From Deefgea salmonis (GTDB lineage Bacteria > Pseudomonadota > Gammaproteobacteria > Burkholderiales > Chitinibacteraceae): a DNA stretch of 64,000 nucleotides. The position numbers and the translations under genes were made by a program. The notes beneath the pieces are model-generated. The model was not told the origin of the DNA. It did not search any database and worked only from the letters and a program-made list of their open reading frames with translations. Position 1 is the stretch's first letter, and the number at the start of each line of letters is the position of its first letter. The stretch lies in contig NZ_JAJAWG010000003.1 of assembly GCF_020531905.1 (NCBI RefSeq), forward strand, positions 310,001 through 374,000, given 5' to 3'. Below are positions 26,599 to 35,327 of this stretch, piece after piece.

Positions 26599-27165
26599 TT
26601 AAGACGCTTCTTCAACCGCTGGCGCTTGAATAAAGTGCTCGCGGTAATATTTCAACTCATCAATCGATTCGACAATATCGGCCAAAGCGGTATGCGCGCC
26701 GCGCTTTTTAAAGCCTTTGGCAATTTGCGGTTGCCAACGTTTGCAGAGCTCTTTGAGTGTAGATACATCCAAATTACGGTAATGGAACCAGCTTTCTAAT
26801 TGCGGCAAGTAGTTCACTAAAAAGCGCCGATCTTGATGCACTGAGTTACCACACAAAGGCGATACGCCTTTGGGCACGTATTGCGAAATAAATTCAATCA
26901 ATTGCGCCTCAGCTTGCGCTTCGGTGGTGGTTGATGCTTTTACTTTGGCGGTTAATCCCGAATTACCGTGGGTTTTAACGCACCATTCATCCATTGAGTC
27001 GAGCAAGGCGTCGTCTTGGTGAATCACAAAAACGGGGCCTTCGGCGACGATATTTAAATCATTGTCGGTAATGACCACGGCAATTTCGATGACACGGTCG
27101 GTTTCAGGCTCCAAACCCGTCATTTCCATGTCGACCCAGATGAGTCGGTTCTGGTCTTGTGGCAT
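26599..27165 (-). CDS. orn: oligoribonuclease
   Basis: Orn is a 3'-5' exoribonuclease that degrades RNA dinucleotides and finishes breakdown of pGpG from cyclic-di-GMP. The DEDDh motifs are clear: [18 protein letters not shown], the second acidic motif in [11 protein letters not shown], and the final H-x4-D in [11 protein letters not shown]. 188 residues from ATG 27,165; the in-frame TTG at 27,174 is less likely. It is divergent from the M48 protease gene, 37 bp apart. Confidence 0.96.
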   Translation of the reverse strand: MPQDQNRLIWVDMEMTGLEPETDRVIEIAVVITDNDLNIVAEGPVFVIHQDDALLDSMDEWCVKTHGNSGLTAKVKASTTTEAQAEAQLIEFISQYVPKGVSPLCGNSVHQDRRFLVNYLPQLESWFHYRNLDVSTLKELCKRWQPQIAKGFKKRGAHTALADIVESIDELKYYREHFIQAPAVEEAS

Positions 27166-27202
27166 ACTGAGCAATTCCCGAGAAAAAACATCATTTTACT
27201 TC

Positions 27203-28468
27203 ATGACTGACCTTTTTAGCGCTACACAATTTTCACTACTTTTCTTGTTTGCCCTGATGGCGAGTGTTTTATTACAGCTTTGGTTAGCACTGCGTCATGT
27301 CAACCATGTAAAACGACATCGCAATGCGGTTCCAGCAGAATTTGCCGAGCAAATTACCCTCGCCTCACACCAAAGAGCGGCGGCGTATACCATCGCTAAA
27401 ACTCGCTTTGGCATGCTGACGACAATTTTTGATGCGATGATCTTGGCGGCGTTTACCTTGGGCGGCGGTATTGCGTGGTTATCCAATCTCACCGCACAGT
27501 GGTTTACTCCCGATAGCCTCGGCCACGGCATTGCGCTGATTGCCAGCTTGGCGGTGGTCAGTAGCGTCTTGTCGTTGCCGTTTTCTTTGGTCTCGACCTT
27601 TGTCATCGAATCGCGCTTTGGTTTTAACCAAATGAGCGCCAAGCTGTTTATCACCGACCTGACCAAAACCACGCTGATCGGCGCAGTGATTGGCCTGCCG
27701 TTAATTGCAGCGGTATTGTGGTTGATGGGGGCAATGGGCGAATATTGGTGGCTGTGGGTTTGGCTAACTTGGCTGGGATTTTCGCTGACGCTGATGTGGG
27801 TATTTCCAACCTTTATCGCGCCGCTATTTAATAAATTCATTCCGATGGAAGACGGCGAAGTGAAAGCGCGGATCACCGCCCTACTCACGCGCTGCGGCTT
27901 TCAATCCAATGGCTTATTTGTGATGGATGGCAGCAAACGCTCATCGCATGGCAACGCCTACTTTACCGGCTTGGGCAAATCCAAACGCATCGTGTTTTTT
28001 GATACGCTACTCAAGCATTTATCGCCGTCAGAAATCGAAGCGGTGTTGGCGCATGAATTAGGCCACTTTAAGCATCGCCATATTGTGAAACGCATCGTCT
28101 GGACTTTTGCACTGATGCTGGGCTTTTTATGGCTGTTGGGTCAGCTCAAAACCCAGTTGTGGTTTTATCAAGGTTTAGGCGTAGCCACGCCATCCACAGC
28201 GGCGGCTTTATTGCTGTTTTTTATGGTGCTGCCGGTGTTTACTTTTTTGTTTTCGCCGCTGAGCTCGATGATGTCGCGCCGCCATGAATATGAAGCCGAT
28301 GCTTTTGCGGCCAGCCAAAGTTCCAGCGCTGATTTAGTCAATGCCTTGGTTAAATTGTATCGCGACAATGCCGCAACGCTGACACCAGATCCTTGGCACA
28401 GCTTGTTTTATGACAGCCACCCGCCAGCCAGTTTACGCATTGCTGCCTTGCAACGACTGGCGGTGTAA
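27203..28468 (+). CDS. M48 family zinc endopeptidase (Ste24/CAAX protease-like)
   Basis: A multi-pass membrane protease of 421 residues. The zinc site is VLAHELGHFKHRH (HExxH) with a downstream glutamate in RRHEYEADAF. Several hydrophobic segments precede it (FSLLFLFALMASVLLQLWLA, MILAAFTLGGGIAWL, TLIGAVIGLPLIAAVLWLMG) and the N-terminal layout matches the Ste24-type peptidase_M48_N domain. It probably takes part in membrane-protein quality control. I choose ATG 27,203 because longer frames overlap orn on the other strand. phhB and rsgA follow on the same strand, likely one operon. Confidence 0.92.
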   Translation: MTDLFSATQFSLLFLFALMASVLLQLWLALRHVNHVKRHRNAVPAEFAEQITLASHQRAAAYTIAKTRFGMLTTIFDAMILAAFTLGGGIAWLSNLTAQWFTPDSLGHGIALIASLAVVSSVLSLPFSLVSTFVIESRFGFNQMSAKLFITDLTKTTLIGAVIGLPLIAAVLWLMGAMGEYWWLWVWLTWLGFSLTLMWVFPTFIAPLFNKFIPMEDGEVKARITALLTRCGFQSNGLFVMDGSKRSSHGNAYFTGLGKSKRIVFFDTLLKHLSPSEIEAVLAHELGHFKHRHIVKRIVWTFALMLGFLWLLGQLKTQLWFYQGLGVATPSTAAALLLFFMVLPVFTFLFSPLSSMMSRRHEYEADAFAASQSSSADLVNALVKLYRDNAATLTPDPWHSLFYDSHPPASLRIAALQRLAV

Positions 28469-28531
28469 TTTGGTTTGGGCTTATTCAACAGCTTGGACTA
28501 CAACAGAGAAAACCCACACTGGAGCTCTGCG

Positions 28532-28852
28532 ATGTCATTAAATACCGAATCTTGTGTTCAAGCTGCGTCTAAACTCGATGCGCTGGCCGTTGAAATGCTG
28601 TGTACCGAACTCGACGATTGGTTTGTCGTAAATGACAGCCTAGAAAAAACGTTTCGCTTTCGCAGTTTTTATGAAACGATGGCGTTTACCAATGCGGTGG
28701 CTTTTATTGCCCACCAGCATAACCATCATCCTGATATCCAACTGAGTTTTAGCCGTTGCAAACTGACATGGAATACCCATTCAGCCAACGGCTTAACTCG
28801 TAATGACTTTATCTGCGCCGCGTGCGTAGATGCACTTCCAAAGGCCTCATGA
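28532..28852 (+). CDS. phhB: pterin-4a-carbinolamine dehydratase
   Basis: The enzyme recycles the pterin cofactor of phenylalanine hydroxylase by dehydrating 4a-hydroxytetrahydropterin. The 106-residue protein has the active-site signature HQHNHHPDIQLSFSRCKLTW. GGAG lies seven bases before ATG 28,532. Its stop codon overlaps the start of rsgA (ATGA), so the two are translationally coupled. No phhA is visible here. Confidence 0.93.
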   Translation: MSLNTESCVQAASKLDALAVEMLCTELDDWFVVNDSLEKTFRFRSFYETMAFTNAVAFIAHQHNHHPDIQLSFSRCKLTWNTHSANGLTRNDFICAACVDALPKAS

Positions 28853-29733
28853 CCGAAACAGCCCGCATTGTGACTAGCTATGGCAAGGTTTACATCGTAG
28901 AACTTGCCGATGGCCGCCGTCTTTCCGCCTCTACCCGAGGCAAAAAAACCGATTATGCCTGTGGCGATCAAGTTGATATCGACGTGCTCAATCTTGAGCA
29001 AGCCGTCATCAATAAAGCATTACAGCGTAAAACCCTGCTCTATCGCTCGGATGCTTGGCGCAGCAAAATGATTGCCGCCAATGTGACGCAGATTGTGATT
29101 GTGGTGGCGACTGAACCGAGCTTTTCCGATGAGCTCATTAGCCGCGCCCTCATCGCCGCCGAAGCCGAAGGCATACGCCCAGTGATTTGCCTAAATAAAT
29201 GTGATCTGCCGGTCGCTGATGCGGCCAGAACGCGTTTGGCGTATTACACGGGCTTAGGCTACCCGGTGGTTGAGATTTCTGCCAAACAAGATTTAAGCCC
29301 ACTCACGCCTTGGCTAGAAGGCCAAGTCTCAGTACTGGTGGGGCAATCGGGGATGGGTAAATCGACCATTACCAATGCCTTGATTCCCGAAGCCAATGCC
29401 CGCGTGAAAGAAATCTCCACCGCGCTCGATTCGGGCAAGCACACCACCACGCATGCTCAACTGTATAAACTCAATGCCACTTCTGAGCTGATTGACTCAC
29501 CCGGCTTGCAATCTTTTGGTTTGGCACATATTGGGGTGGAAGACTTACCGCGCTTAATGCCCGACATGGCACGCCATCTTGGCCAGTGCCGCTTTCACAA
29601 TTGTCGCCACCGCCAAGAGCCCGGCTGCGCCATTCATGCCGCCATTGCCGAAGGAACGATCTCACAAGAGCGTTTAAACTTTTTGCAACGCCTGCAAGAC
29701 GAACTCAGCGCAGCAGCGGCCAGTAAATACTGA
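28849..29733 (+). CDS. rsgA: ribosome small-subunit-dependent GTPase A
   Basis: RsgA is a circularly permuted GTPase that checks late 30S ribosome assembly. An N-terminal OB-fold (GKVYIVELADGRRLSASTRG) is followed by the G motifs in permuted order: LNKCDLP (G4), GQSGMGKSTITNAL (G1), and DSPGLQSFG (G3). A C-terminal zinc knuckle has CRFHNCRHRQEPGCAI. The 294-residue length is normal. The ATG overlaps the phhB stop. Confidence 0.96.
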   Translation: MTETARIVTSYGKVYIVELADGRRLSASTRGKKTDYACGDQVDIDVLNLEQAVINKALQRKTLLYRSDAWRSKMIAANVTQIVIVVATEPSFSDELISRALIAAEAEGIRPVICLNKCDLPVADAARTRLAYYTGLGYPVVEISAKQDLSPLTPWLEGQVSVLVGQSGMGKSTITNALIPEANARVKEISTALDSGKHTTTHAQLYKLNATSELIDSPGLQSFGLAHIGVEDLPRLMPDMARHLGQCRFHNCRHRQEPGCAIHAAIAEGTISQERLNFLQRLQDELSAAAASKY

Positions 29734-29735
29734 TG

Positions 29736-29778
29736 TATATGCCTGTAGATAATATTAAATAAAGTCTACAGGCACATA
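29736..29778. terminator. long hairpin between convergent rsgA and DUF2062 genes
   Basis: TGCCTGTAGA pairs with TCTACAGGCA (10 bp), extended by GTAT/ATAC around one mismatch, with a 15-base A+T loop. There is no T-tract; it may end both convergent transcripts or protect their 3' ends. Confidence 0.5.
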
Positions 29779-29800
29779 CCCCAGCCTCACCACCAACGCT

Positions 29801-30349
29801 TTATTTCAAACGCTGCTTACGCCGCTGATGCCAGCTCCAATAAATCCATAAACGCCACGCAAGATGCACCCCGACATAGCAGCACAATGCCAAGATCGCC
29901 GCCAACAACGGCAAACCAATCAAAAGCGGCGTGCCTAAGGCTTGCACCCACGTCCACATTGCCGGCAGCCAATCGCTCCAAGACAGTGCACTCCATGATG
30001 GCATTGCGGCCATTTGCACTGCAGCACTACTGCCAGTCACCCAAACTCCCAAGCGATACGCCAGCCAATACAGCGGCGCAATCGTCAATGGATTGGTATA
30101 GAAAGTACCCAAAATGGCAACCGGTAAATTAACCCGAAAAATCAAACATAAAATCGCCGAAGTAATCACCTGCAATGGCCCCGGAATCAGGCCACCAATC
30201 ATGCCGACCGCTAAGCCACCTGCGACGGATTTTCGATTCAGATGAAATAAATTGGGATGCTCAAACCAAGGGGCAAAACGCCGTAAAAAACGATTGTCTA
30301 GCATCGCCGCATGGTCAGGCAGCCAGCGACGGAGGTATTTTCGAGGCAT
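29801..30349 (-). CDS. DUF2062 membrane protein
   Basis: DUF2062 proteins are small membrane proteins of unknown function. This 182-residue example begins MPRKYLRRWLPDHAAML and has GGLAVGMIGGLIPGPLQVI, a second helix (AILGTFYTNPLTIAPLYWLAYRLG) and a third (LIGLPLLAAILALCCYVGVHLAW), ending in a basic tail. It is convergent with rsgA and divergent from relA. Confidence 0.88.
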   Translation of the reverse strand: MPRKYLRRWLPDHAAMLDNRFLRRFAPWFEHPNLFHLNRKSVAGGLAVGMIGGLIPGPLQVITSAILCLIFRVNLPVAILGTFYTNPLTIAPLYWLAYRLGVWVTGSSAAVQMAAMPSWSALSWSDWLPAMWTWVQALGTPLLIGLPLLAAILALCCYVGVHLAWRLWIYWSWHQRRKQRLK

Positions 30350-30432
30350 TCGGTTATTTTTCCAATGATTTAGCTATGACAGACTGCATTATTGCCGCAA
30401 AATTCAATCATTCGTTTACGTTGTAGAAAATT

Positions 30433-32637
30433 ATGGTTGCCGTTACTCGTCCTCTAGCCCAATCAATTGCCGAAGCTGCCGATCCTGACCGTTGGTTAAT
30501 TGCGCTATCTGAGCGCTATCCACCGCAGGATATTATTCGTTTACGTGAAGCATTAGACTGGGCGGCGGAGCTGTATCAAGGCGCAGTCAATCCAGATACG
30601 CAAACATCTTTGTTTATCCATGCCGTGGCCAGCGCGTCCATCGTGGCCGATTTACGCATGGATGCCAATGCGGTGATCGCCGCGTTGCTGTTTTGTGCGC
30701 CCGATACCCTCAGCCAAGCGACAGAACAAATTAATAAACGCTTTGGCAGTACCGTTACCGCCTTGGTGGAAGGGATTATCAAGGTCAGGCAATTACGCCA
30801 ATTGGCGCAGCCACAGCAAGGCAAGGCTGCGGACTACGCGCAGCAAGTTGAAGCGCAGCGCAAAATGCTGCTGGCGATGGTTGAAGACATTCGCGCCGTG
30901 CTGATTAAGCTCGCTTGGCGCACGCAAACCATGCATAGCTTGGCCAATGTCAACGAAGAACAACGCCGCATTATTGCCCGAGAAACCTTAGATTTATTCG
31001 CCCCCTTAGCCAATCGCTTAGGCGTTTGGCAAATTAAATGGGAGCTCGAGGATTTAGGTTTCCGCTATTTGCATACTGATACCTATAAAAAAATCGCCAA
31101 ATTACTCGACGAGCGCCGGGTTGATCGTGAGCATTTTATTGGTGATGTGATCAGTAAACTGCGTAGCGAATTGGCGCTGGCGGGTGTGACGCATGTTGAT
31201 CTAATGGGGCGGCCAAAACACATCTACAGCATCTGGAAAAAGATGCAACAGAAAAAGCTCGATTTTTCTGAGCTATATGATATTCGCGCCGTTCGCGTGC
31301 TGGTGGATGATGTTAAAGATTGTTATACGGTGCTGGGCATCGTGCATAACCTCTGGCAACCGATTCCCGGTGAGTTTGACGACTATATCGCCCAGCCCAA
31401 AGGCAATTTTTATCGCTCTTTACATACGGCGGTGATTGGCCCGGCCGATAAAGCAGTCGAGGTGCAAATTCGCACTTTCGATATGCATGAACACGCTGAA
31501 TTTGGCGTGGCGGCTCACTGGCGTTACAAAGAAGGCGGTAAAGGCGATTCGCGCTATGAAGAAAAAATTGCTTGGCTACGCCAATTGCTTGATTGGCGTG
31601 AAGATTTGGCCAATGAAAGTGATTTTTCGGATGCGTTTAAGGCGGAATTATTCGACGATACGATTTATGTCCTTACCCCAGCAGGGCGCGTCATTTCACT
31701 GCCCAAAGGCAGTACGGCGGTCGATTTTGCTTATCATTTGCATACCGATTTAGGCCACCGTTGCCGTGGTGCCAAAGTCAATGGCGCGATTGTGCCGCTG
31801 GGCACGCCACTGGAAAATGGCCAACGCGTTGAGATTTTAGCCGCCAAAGAAGGTGGCCCAAGCTTAGATTGGTTGCATCAAGGTTATGTTAAAAGCCATC
31901 GCGCCAGCCAAAAAATTCGGCACTGGATACGCCAGCAGCATCTGGATATTGCCATCGAGGCCGGTCGTACTTTATTTGATAAAGAAGCGTCTCGCGCTGG
32001 AGCGAATAATATTAGCCAAGAGCTGATCGCCCAAAAACTCGGCTATAAGCAAATCGAAGATGTATTTGCTGCGCTAGGCCAAGGCGAATGCTCTTTACGC
32101 GCATTAGCAATGGCCTTTGCCGAATCGCTGGCACCGCTCGAAGTCGCCGATGACACCCCTGATCGATTAGTCAAAACCGCGCGTGCCAATCAAAGTGGCG
32201 AAGGTATTTTGATCGAGGGCATCGATAAATTAATGACGATGCTGGCGCGCTGCTGCAAACCGGTTCCGCCCGATCATGTGATGGGCTTTGTGACCAAGGG
32301 GCGAGGGATTTCGATTCACCGTACCGATTGCAGTGCACTGAAACGGCTAGCGATCGAAGCGCCAGAGCGACTGATTAAAGCCGATTGGGGACAATCGCTA
32401 GGGCATGTGTTTTCGGTGGATATTTTGGTGGAAACGCTAGAGCGAGCGAGTATGTTGCGCGATTTATCCGACGTGATGGTCAGAGACAAAATCAATGTGA
32501 CTGCGGTGCAGACGCAAAACAAAGATGCTCGCTCTCAAATGCGGTTTACGATTGAAATCCGCGATAACGAGCAACTGCAAAAAGTCTTTGTGCGCCTAAA
32601 GGATGTCCCAGGCGTGATTCGTGTTTCAAGACAATAA
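30433..32637 (+). CDS. relA: RelA-type (p)ppGpp synthetase
   Basis: RelA makes (p)ppGpp on ribosomes carrying uncharged tRNA and sets off the stringent response. The N-terminal HD hydrolase region is degenerate (LLFCAP where SpoT has LLHD), so hydrolysis is unlikely. The synthetase domain has KHIYSIWKKM, YDIRAVRV, the EFDDYIAQPKGNFYRSLH stretch (EFDD is the RelA-type version of the RxKD/ExDD switch) and EVQIRTFDMHEHAEFG. A TGS domain (YVLTPAGRVISLPKGST), a zinc-finger-like segment (ARCCKPVPPD) and a C-terminal ACT domain follow. 734 residues is typical of RelA. Confidence 0.96.
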   Translation: MVAVTRPLAQSIAEAADPDRWLIALSERYPPQDIIRLREALDWAAELYQGAVNPDTQTSLFIHAVASASIVADLRMDANAVIAALLFCAPDTLSQATEQINKRFGSTVTALVEGIIKVRQLRQLAQPQQGKAADYAQQVEAQRKMLLAMVEDIRAVLIKLAWRTQTMHSLANVNEEQRRIIARETLDLFAPLANRLGVWQIKWELEDLGFRYLHTDTYKKIAKLLDERRVDREHFIGDVISKLRSELALAGVTHVDLMGRPKHIYSIWKKMQQKKLDFSELYDIRAVRVLVDDVKDCYTVLGIVHNLWQPIPGEFDDYIAQPKGNFYRSLHTAVIGPADKAVEVQIRTFDMHEHAEFGVAAHWRYKEGGKGDSRYEEKIAWLRQLLDWREDLANESDFSDAFKAELFDDTIYVLTPAGRVISLPKGSTAVDFAYHLHTDLGHRCRGAKVNGAIVPLGTPLENGQRVEILAAKEGGPSLDWLHQGYVKSHRASQKIRHWIRQQHLDIAIEAGRTLFDKEASRAGANNISQELIAQKLGYKQIEDVFAALGQGECSLRALAMAFAESLAPLEVADDTPDRLVKTARANQSGEGILIEGIDKLMTMLARCCKPVPPDHVMGFVTKGRGISIHRTDCSALKRLAIEAPERLIKADWGQSLGHVFSVDILVETLERASMLRDLSDVMVRDKINVTAVQTQNKDARSQMRFTIEIRDNEQLQKVFVRLKDVPGVIRVSRQ

Positions 32638-32644
32638 AGCGATT

Positions 32645-32675
32645 GACTAAAAAGAGGCGCACCTCGGTGCGCCTC
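32645..32675 (-). terminator. terminator of pyk
   Basis: GAGGCGCACC and GGTGCGCCTC form a 10-bp G+C-rich stem which on the minus strand is followed by TTTTT. It stops the pyruvate kinase transcript. Confidence 0.85.
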
Positions 32676-32703
32676 GAACCATCACGATTGCAAGCTACAG
32701 CAG

Positions 32704-34140
32704 TTAACGGTGCTTAATTTCACCGGCTTTAACGATTTTTAGGCAGTTGGTGCCACCACCCATACCGACCACATCGCCAAATGTAAATGCGATCAAATCG
32801 CCGACTTGCACAATGCCACGGCGTAACATTTCGACTTCGGCGCGCACCAATAAAGATTCACGGTCGGTATTGTCATGCGACAACATCACCGGCTCTACGT
32901 CACGGAACAATGATAAACGATTGTAGGTTTCGGCTTCTGGCGTTAAGGCATAAATTGGCACACCACTAATCACCCGTGACATCCACAATGCCGACGAGCC
33001 CGATTGCGTCAAAGCGGCAATCACTTTGATATTCAAATGATTGGATGCAAACAACGCCGCCATAGAAATAGTTTGATCAACGCGAGAATACTCACCCTCT
33101 AAAATCGCCGCATTGCTGACTTTATAATCTTGCGATTTTTCAGCCTCAACACACACTCGCGCCATCGACTCAACCGTTTCCACCGGATAAAGACCTGACG
33201 CCGTTTCTGCCGACAACATCACCGCATCGGTGCCATCTAATACCGCATTGGCCACGTCAGACACTTCGGCGCGCGTTGGCACTGGGCTCGAAATCATCGA
33301 CTCCATCATTTGCGTCGCCGTAATGGTGAGCTTATTCATCGCACGTGCCGCTTTAATCATGCGCTTTTGTAGTGCTGGAACTGCCGCATCACCCACTTCA
33401 ACCGCCAAATCACCGCGCGCCACCATAATGCCGTCCGACGCAGTCAAAATGTCTTCTAAATTACCAATCGCTTCGGTGCGTTCAATTTTGGCAATCAGCA
33501 ACGCCTTACTGCCCGCAGCGCGAAGCAAGGTGCGCGCCATATACATATCGGCACCACTTTTAGGAAACGAGACCGCAACATAATCGGCACGTAATTTGGC
33601 CGCTACTTTGATGTCGTCCATGTCTTTGGCAGTTAAAGCCGGGGCGGTTAAACCGCCACCTTGGCGATTAATGCCTTTATTGTTCGACAGCGTGCCACCG
33701 ACTAACACCGTAGTGAATACTTTCGCGCCTTCGACATGATCCACTTGCAGTTTGACTTTGCCATCATCGAGCAGCAATACCACACCGCTTTCTACATCGT
33801 TGGGCAGCTCTTTGTAATCTAAGCCAACGGTGTTTTGATTACCCAGCGCGCATTCAGCGTCAAGAATAAATTTGGCACCGTTTTTTAATTCAATTTTATT
33901 TTTTTCAAACTTACCAACGCGAATTTTAGGCCCTTGCAAATCGACCATAATGGCAATCGGACGATTGAGTTTTTTGGCAATTTCACGCACCAAGGCAGCA
34001 CGATCTAAATGATCTTGTGCGGTGCCATGCGAGAAATTCAATCGGACCATATTCACCCCAGCCACAATCAGTTGTTCCAAGATAGCGACATCATTGGACG
34101 ACGGGCCTAAGGTTGCGACAATTTTTGTACTGCGTGACAT
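32704..34140 (-). CDS. pyk: pyruvate kinase
   Basis: Pyruvate kinase converts phosphoenolpyruvate and ADP to pyruvate and ATP in glycolysis. The 478 residues show STKIVATLGPSS, VNMVRLNFSHGT, IMVDLQGPKIRVG, LIAKIERTEAIGNLEDI (the active-site lysine motif), GIMVARGDLAVEVG and ITATQMMESMI. The C-terminal alpha/beta domain is present (ALTQSGSSALWMSR). AGGAG precedes the ATG. It is a single-gene unit with a strong terminator. Upstream, 34,141-34,393 holds its promoter and that of tRNA-Arg. Confidence 0.97.
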   Translation of the reverse strand: MSRSTKIVATLGPSSNDVAILEQLIVAGVNMVRLNFSHGTAQDHLDRAALVREIAKKLNRPIAIMVDLQGPKIRVGKFEKNKIELKNGAKFILDAECALGNQNTVGLDYKELPNDVESGVVLLLDDGKVKLQVDHVEGAKVFTTVLVGGTLSNNKGINRQGGGLTAPALTAKDMDDIKVAAKLRADYVAVSFPKSGADMYMARTLLRAAGSKALLIAKIERTEAIGNLEDILTASDGIMVARGDLAVEVGDAAVPALQKRMIKAARAMNKLTITATQMMESMISSPVPTRAEVSDVANAVLDGTDAVMLSAETASGLYPVETVESMARVCVEAEKSQDYKVSNAAILEGEYSRVDQTISMAALFASNHLNIKVIAALTQSGSSALWMSRVISGVPIYALTPEAETYNRLSLFRDVEPVMLSHDNTDRESLLVRAEVEMLRRGIVQVGDLIAFTFGDVVGMGGGTNCLKIVKAGEIKHR

Positions 34141-34393
34141 GAATTTCTCCTGAACGAATGCGCTGGCACTATTGACGTATAGCCTAGGGCAACAATCACC
34201 CTATAGCGTTGATTAATGTCATTTTGCAGCAAGGTAGTCAATTATTTAGCCACGGGCGTGGCAACAGCATCACAATCTACGCGCCATGTCGGCAAGGATT
34301 TATGGCCATTGGCTTGACCGGCTCACACCCGGTATCAAGCCCTCCCATCACTGCTGGCAGAAGCACCGCCCTTGCGGTACAATCGCCGCCGTA

Positions 34394-34434
34394 GTCCTCG
34401 TAGTACAACGGATAGTACCAGTGCCTCCTAAGCG
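34394..34434 (+). pseudogene. 5' part of host tRNA-Arg(CCT), disrupted by integration
   Basis: The acceptor strand GTCCTCG, the D-arm (GTAC AACGGATA GTAC) and the anticodon stem and loop through TGCCTCCTAAGCG are intact, with anticodon CCT. After 34,434 the sequence no longer matches any tRNA. The missing variable loop, T-arm and acceptor end are found at 45,589-45,622. Joined, the two parts give a perfect 75-nt tRNA-Arg(CCT). A -10-like TACAAT (34,378-34,383) still lies upstream. Confidence 0.92.
34422..34434 (+). repeat. attL core
   Basis: The 13-bp core TGCCTCCTAAGCG is identical to the one at 45,576. It corresponds to tRNA positions 29-41: the 7-nt anticodon loop with three bases of stem on each side. 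Confidence 0.88.
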
Positions 34435-34527
34435 ACTTGGGAGGGTGCCAAACCAAAGCTAAGTTGTTGATTTATATGGAAAGCAGGCTCTGCTAATCCC
34501 TCGAAATCCACCTTGATCCAAGGTAGT

Positions 34528-34543
34528 CTTGGAACAAATTTGG
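34528..34543 (+). repeat. element-end 16-bp repeat, left copy
   Basis: CTTGGAACAAATTTGG occurs here and, identical and in the same orientation, at 45,485-45,500, about 100 bp inside each end. It is a candidate integrase arm-binding site. Confidence 0.65.
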
Positions 34544-34579
34544 CACACGAAGATGGAAAAGTAAGGGCCAGAAATGACA

Positions 34580-34608
34580 ACAGGTAGCACGTGGCTACCT
34601 GTTTTTTT
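34580..34608 (+). terminator. terminator between the tRNA 5' part and the element tRNA
   Basis: CAGGTAGC/GCTACCTG with loop ACGTG is followed by seven T. It would stop transcription entering the element from the host tRNA promoter, before it reaches the opposing tRNA-Arg gene. Confidence 0.85.
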
Positions 34609-34624
34609 ATGTAGTGTCAATCGG

Positions 34625-34699
34625 TGGTGTCCCCACCAGGAATCGAACCTGGATCTGATTCTTAGGAGGAACCTGTTCTATCCATTGAACTACAGGGAC
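34625..34699 (-). tRNA. element-borne tRNA-Arg(CCT)
   Basis: A complete 75-nt tRNA with acceptor stem GTCCCTG/TGGGGAC, D-arm GTTC/GAAC, anticodon stem GGTTC/GAATC, loop CTCCTAA (anticodon CCT, reads AGG), T-arm CCAGG/CCTGG with TTCGATT, and an encoded CCA. All stems pair. Against the rejoined host tRNA-Arg(CCT) I count 15 differences in 75, most in paired bases; loops are unchanged. In the 13-bp integration core it differs at three stem positions (TTCCTCCTAAGAA). It lies inside the element near the left end and could replace the split host gene. Confidence 0.95.
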
Positions 34700-34715
34700 A
34701 CACGATCAGCCCGCT

Positions 34716-34745
34716 ACTGTAGCATGTGTGCGAGTCTTTAGACAA
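34716..34745 (-). promoter_or_regulatory. promoter of element tRNA-Arg
   Basis: On the minus strand TTGTCT (34,740-34,745) and TACAGT (34,716-34,721) are 18 bp apart, with a G+C-rich stretch before the tRNA start 16 bases on. This gives the tRNA its own expression independent of the host locus. Confidence 0.6.
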
Positions 34746-34760
34746 GAAGTGATATACAAA

Positions 34761-35219
34761 ATGGTCAGTCAACAACTTATTGATAATTTGAAGGAAAAGA
34801 CCAAAGGCAAGTTGTTGATGTCACCTGAACAACTGTCTGAAGTAATTCCACTTACATCCAAGCAGCAATCAAAGTTGCGAAAAGAAAACCGTTTTCCGAT
34901 CCCCTTCAAGAACATTGGACGACTTGTTTACTACTCAGTTTATGACGTGGCAAACTTCCTTTTGAATGGTGAAACCACACCAACTAAAGAAGTTCCAGAA
35001 GAAGCACCAGCGCCACAGATCACCATCAAGAAGAAGCCAGCCAAGCCCACAGCGCCAGTTCAGGACTTGTCTCATATCTTCATGCTTAGAGCCTTTGCGA
35101 AGTCTTTGGAAGAACGTGCAACTGCTATGCTGAACTTGGCAGAGAATTTGAACAACTATGCCAATAAGAAAGAAATGATGGACAACTTCCAGAAAAAGTT
35201 TCCACCCAAAGGACGATAA
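34761..35219 (+). CDS. hypothetical protein with AlpA/HTH-like N-terminus
   Basis: The 152-residue protein has an N-terminal region (MSPEQLSEVIPLTSKQQSKL and FPIPFKNIGRLVYYSVYDVANFL) that resembles excisionase/AlpA-type winged helix DNA-binding domains, where the end reads as 'x-G-R-x-x-Y-x-x-x-D-V-x-x-F'. A Pro/Lys-rich linker and a coiled-coil-like C-terminus (SLEERATAMLNLAENLNNY) follow. As the first gene from the left end it could be a directionality factor or regulator. The ATG at 34,761 is preferred over an upstream frame that begins inside the tRNA promoter. Confidence 0.6.
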   Translation: MVSQQLIDNLKEKTKGKLLMSPEQLSEVIPLTSKQQSKLRKENRFPIPFKNIGRLVYYSVYDVANFLLNGETTPTKEVPEEAPAPQITIKKKPAKPTAPVQDLSHIFMLRAFAKSLEERATAMLNLAENLNNYANKKEMMDNFQKKFPPKGR

Positions 35220-35327
35220 ATTTTATATTACCTCTAGCAATAAAGAAGTATGTGAATAGATTTAATGGCTGTACTTTCCTGATCTGCCTTGGTAGACTCC
35301 CCAATCTTGTTGCACCAAAGGGAAGCC

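Noticed and set aside
30433-32637. SpoT rather than RelA
   Set aside because: The HD site is lost and the synthetase has EFDD instead of the RxKD motif of bifunctional enzymes.
34625-34699. Interior tRNA-Arg as the true attachment site of the element
   Set aside because: The exact 13-bp direct repeat and the matching tRNA halves are at 34,422 and 45,576; the interior gene is complete and has three changes in the core.
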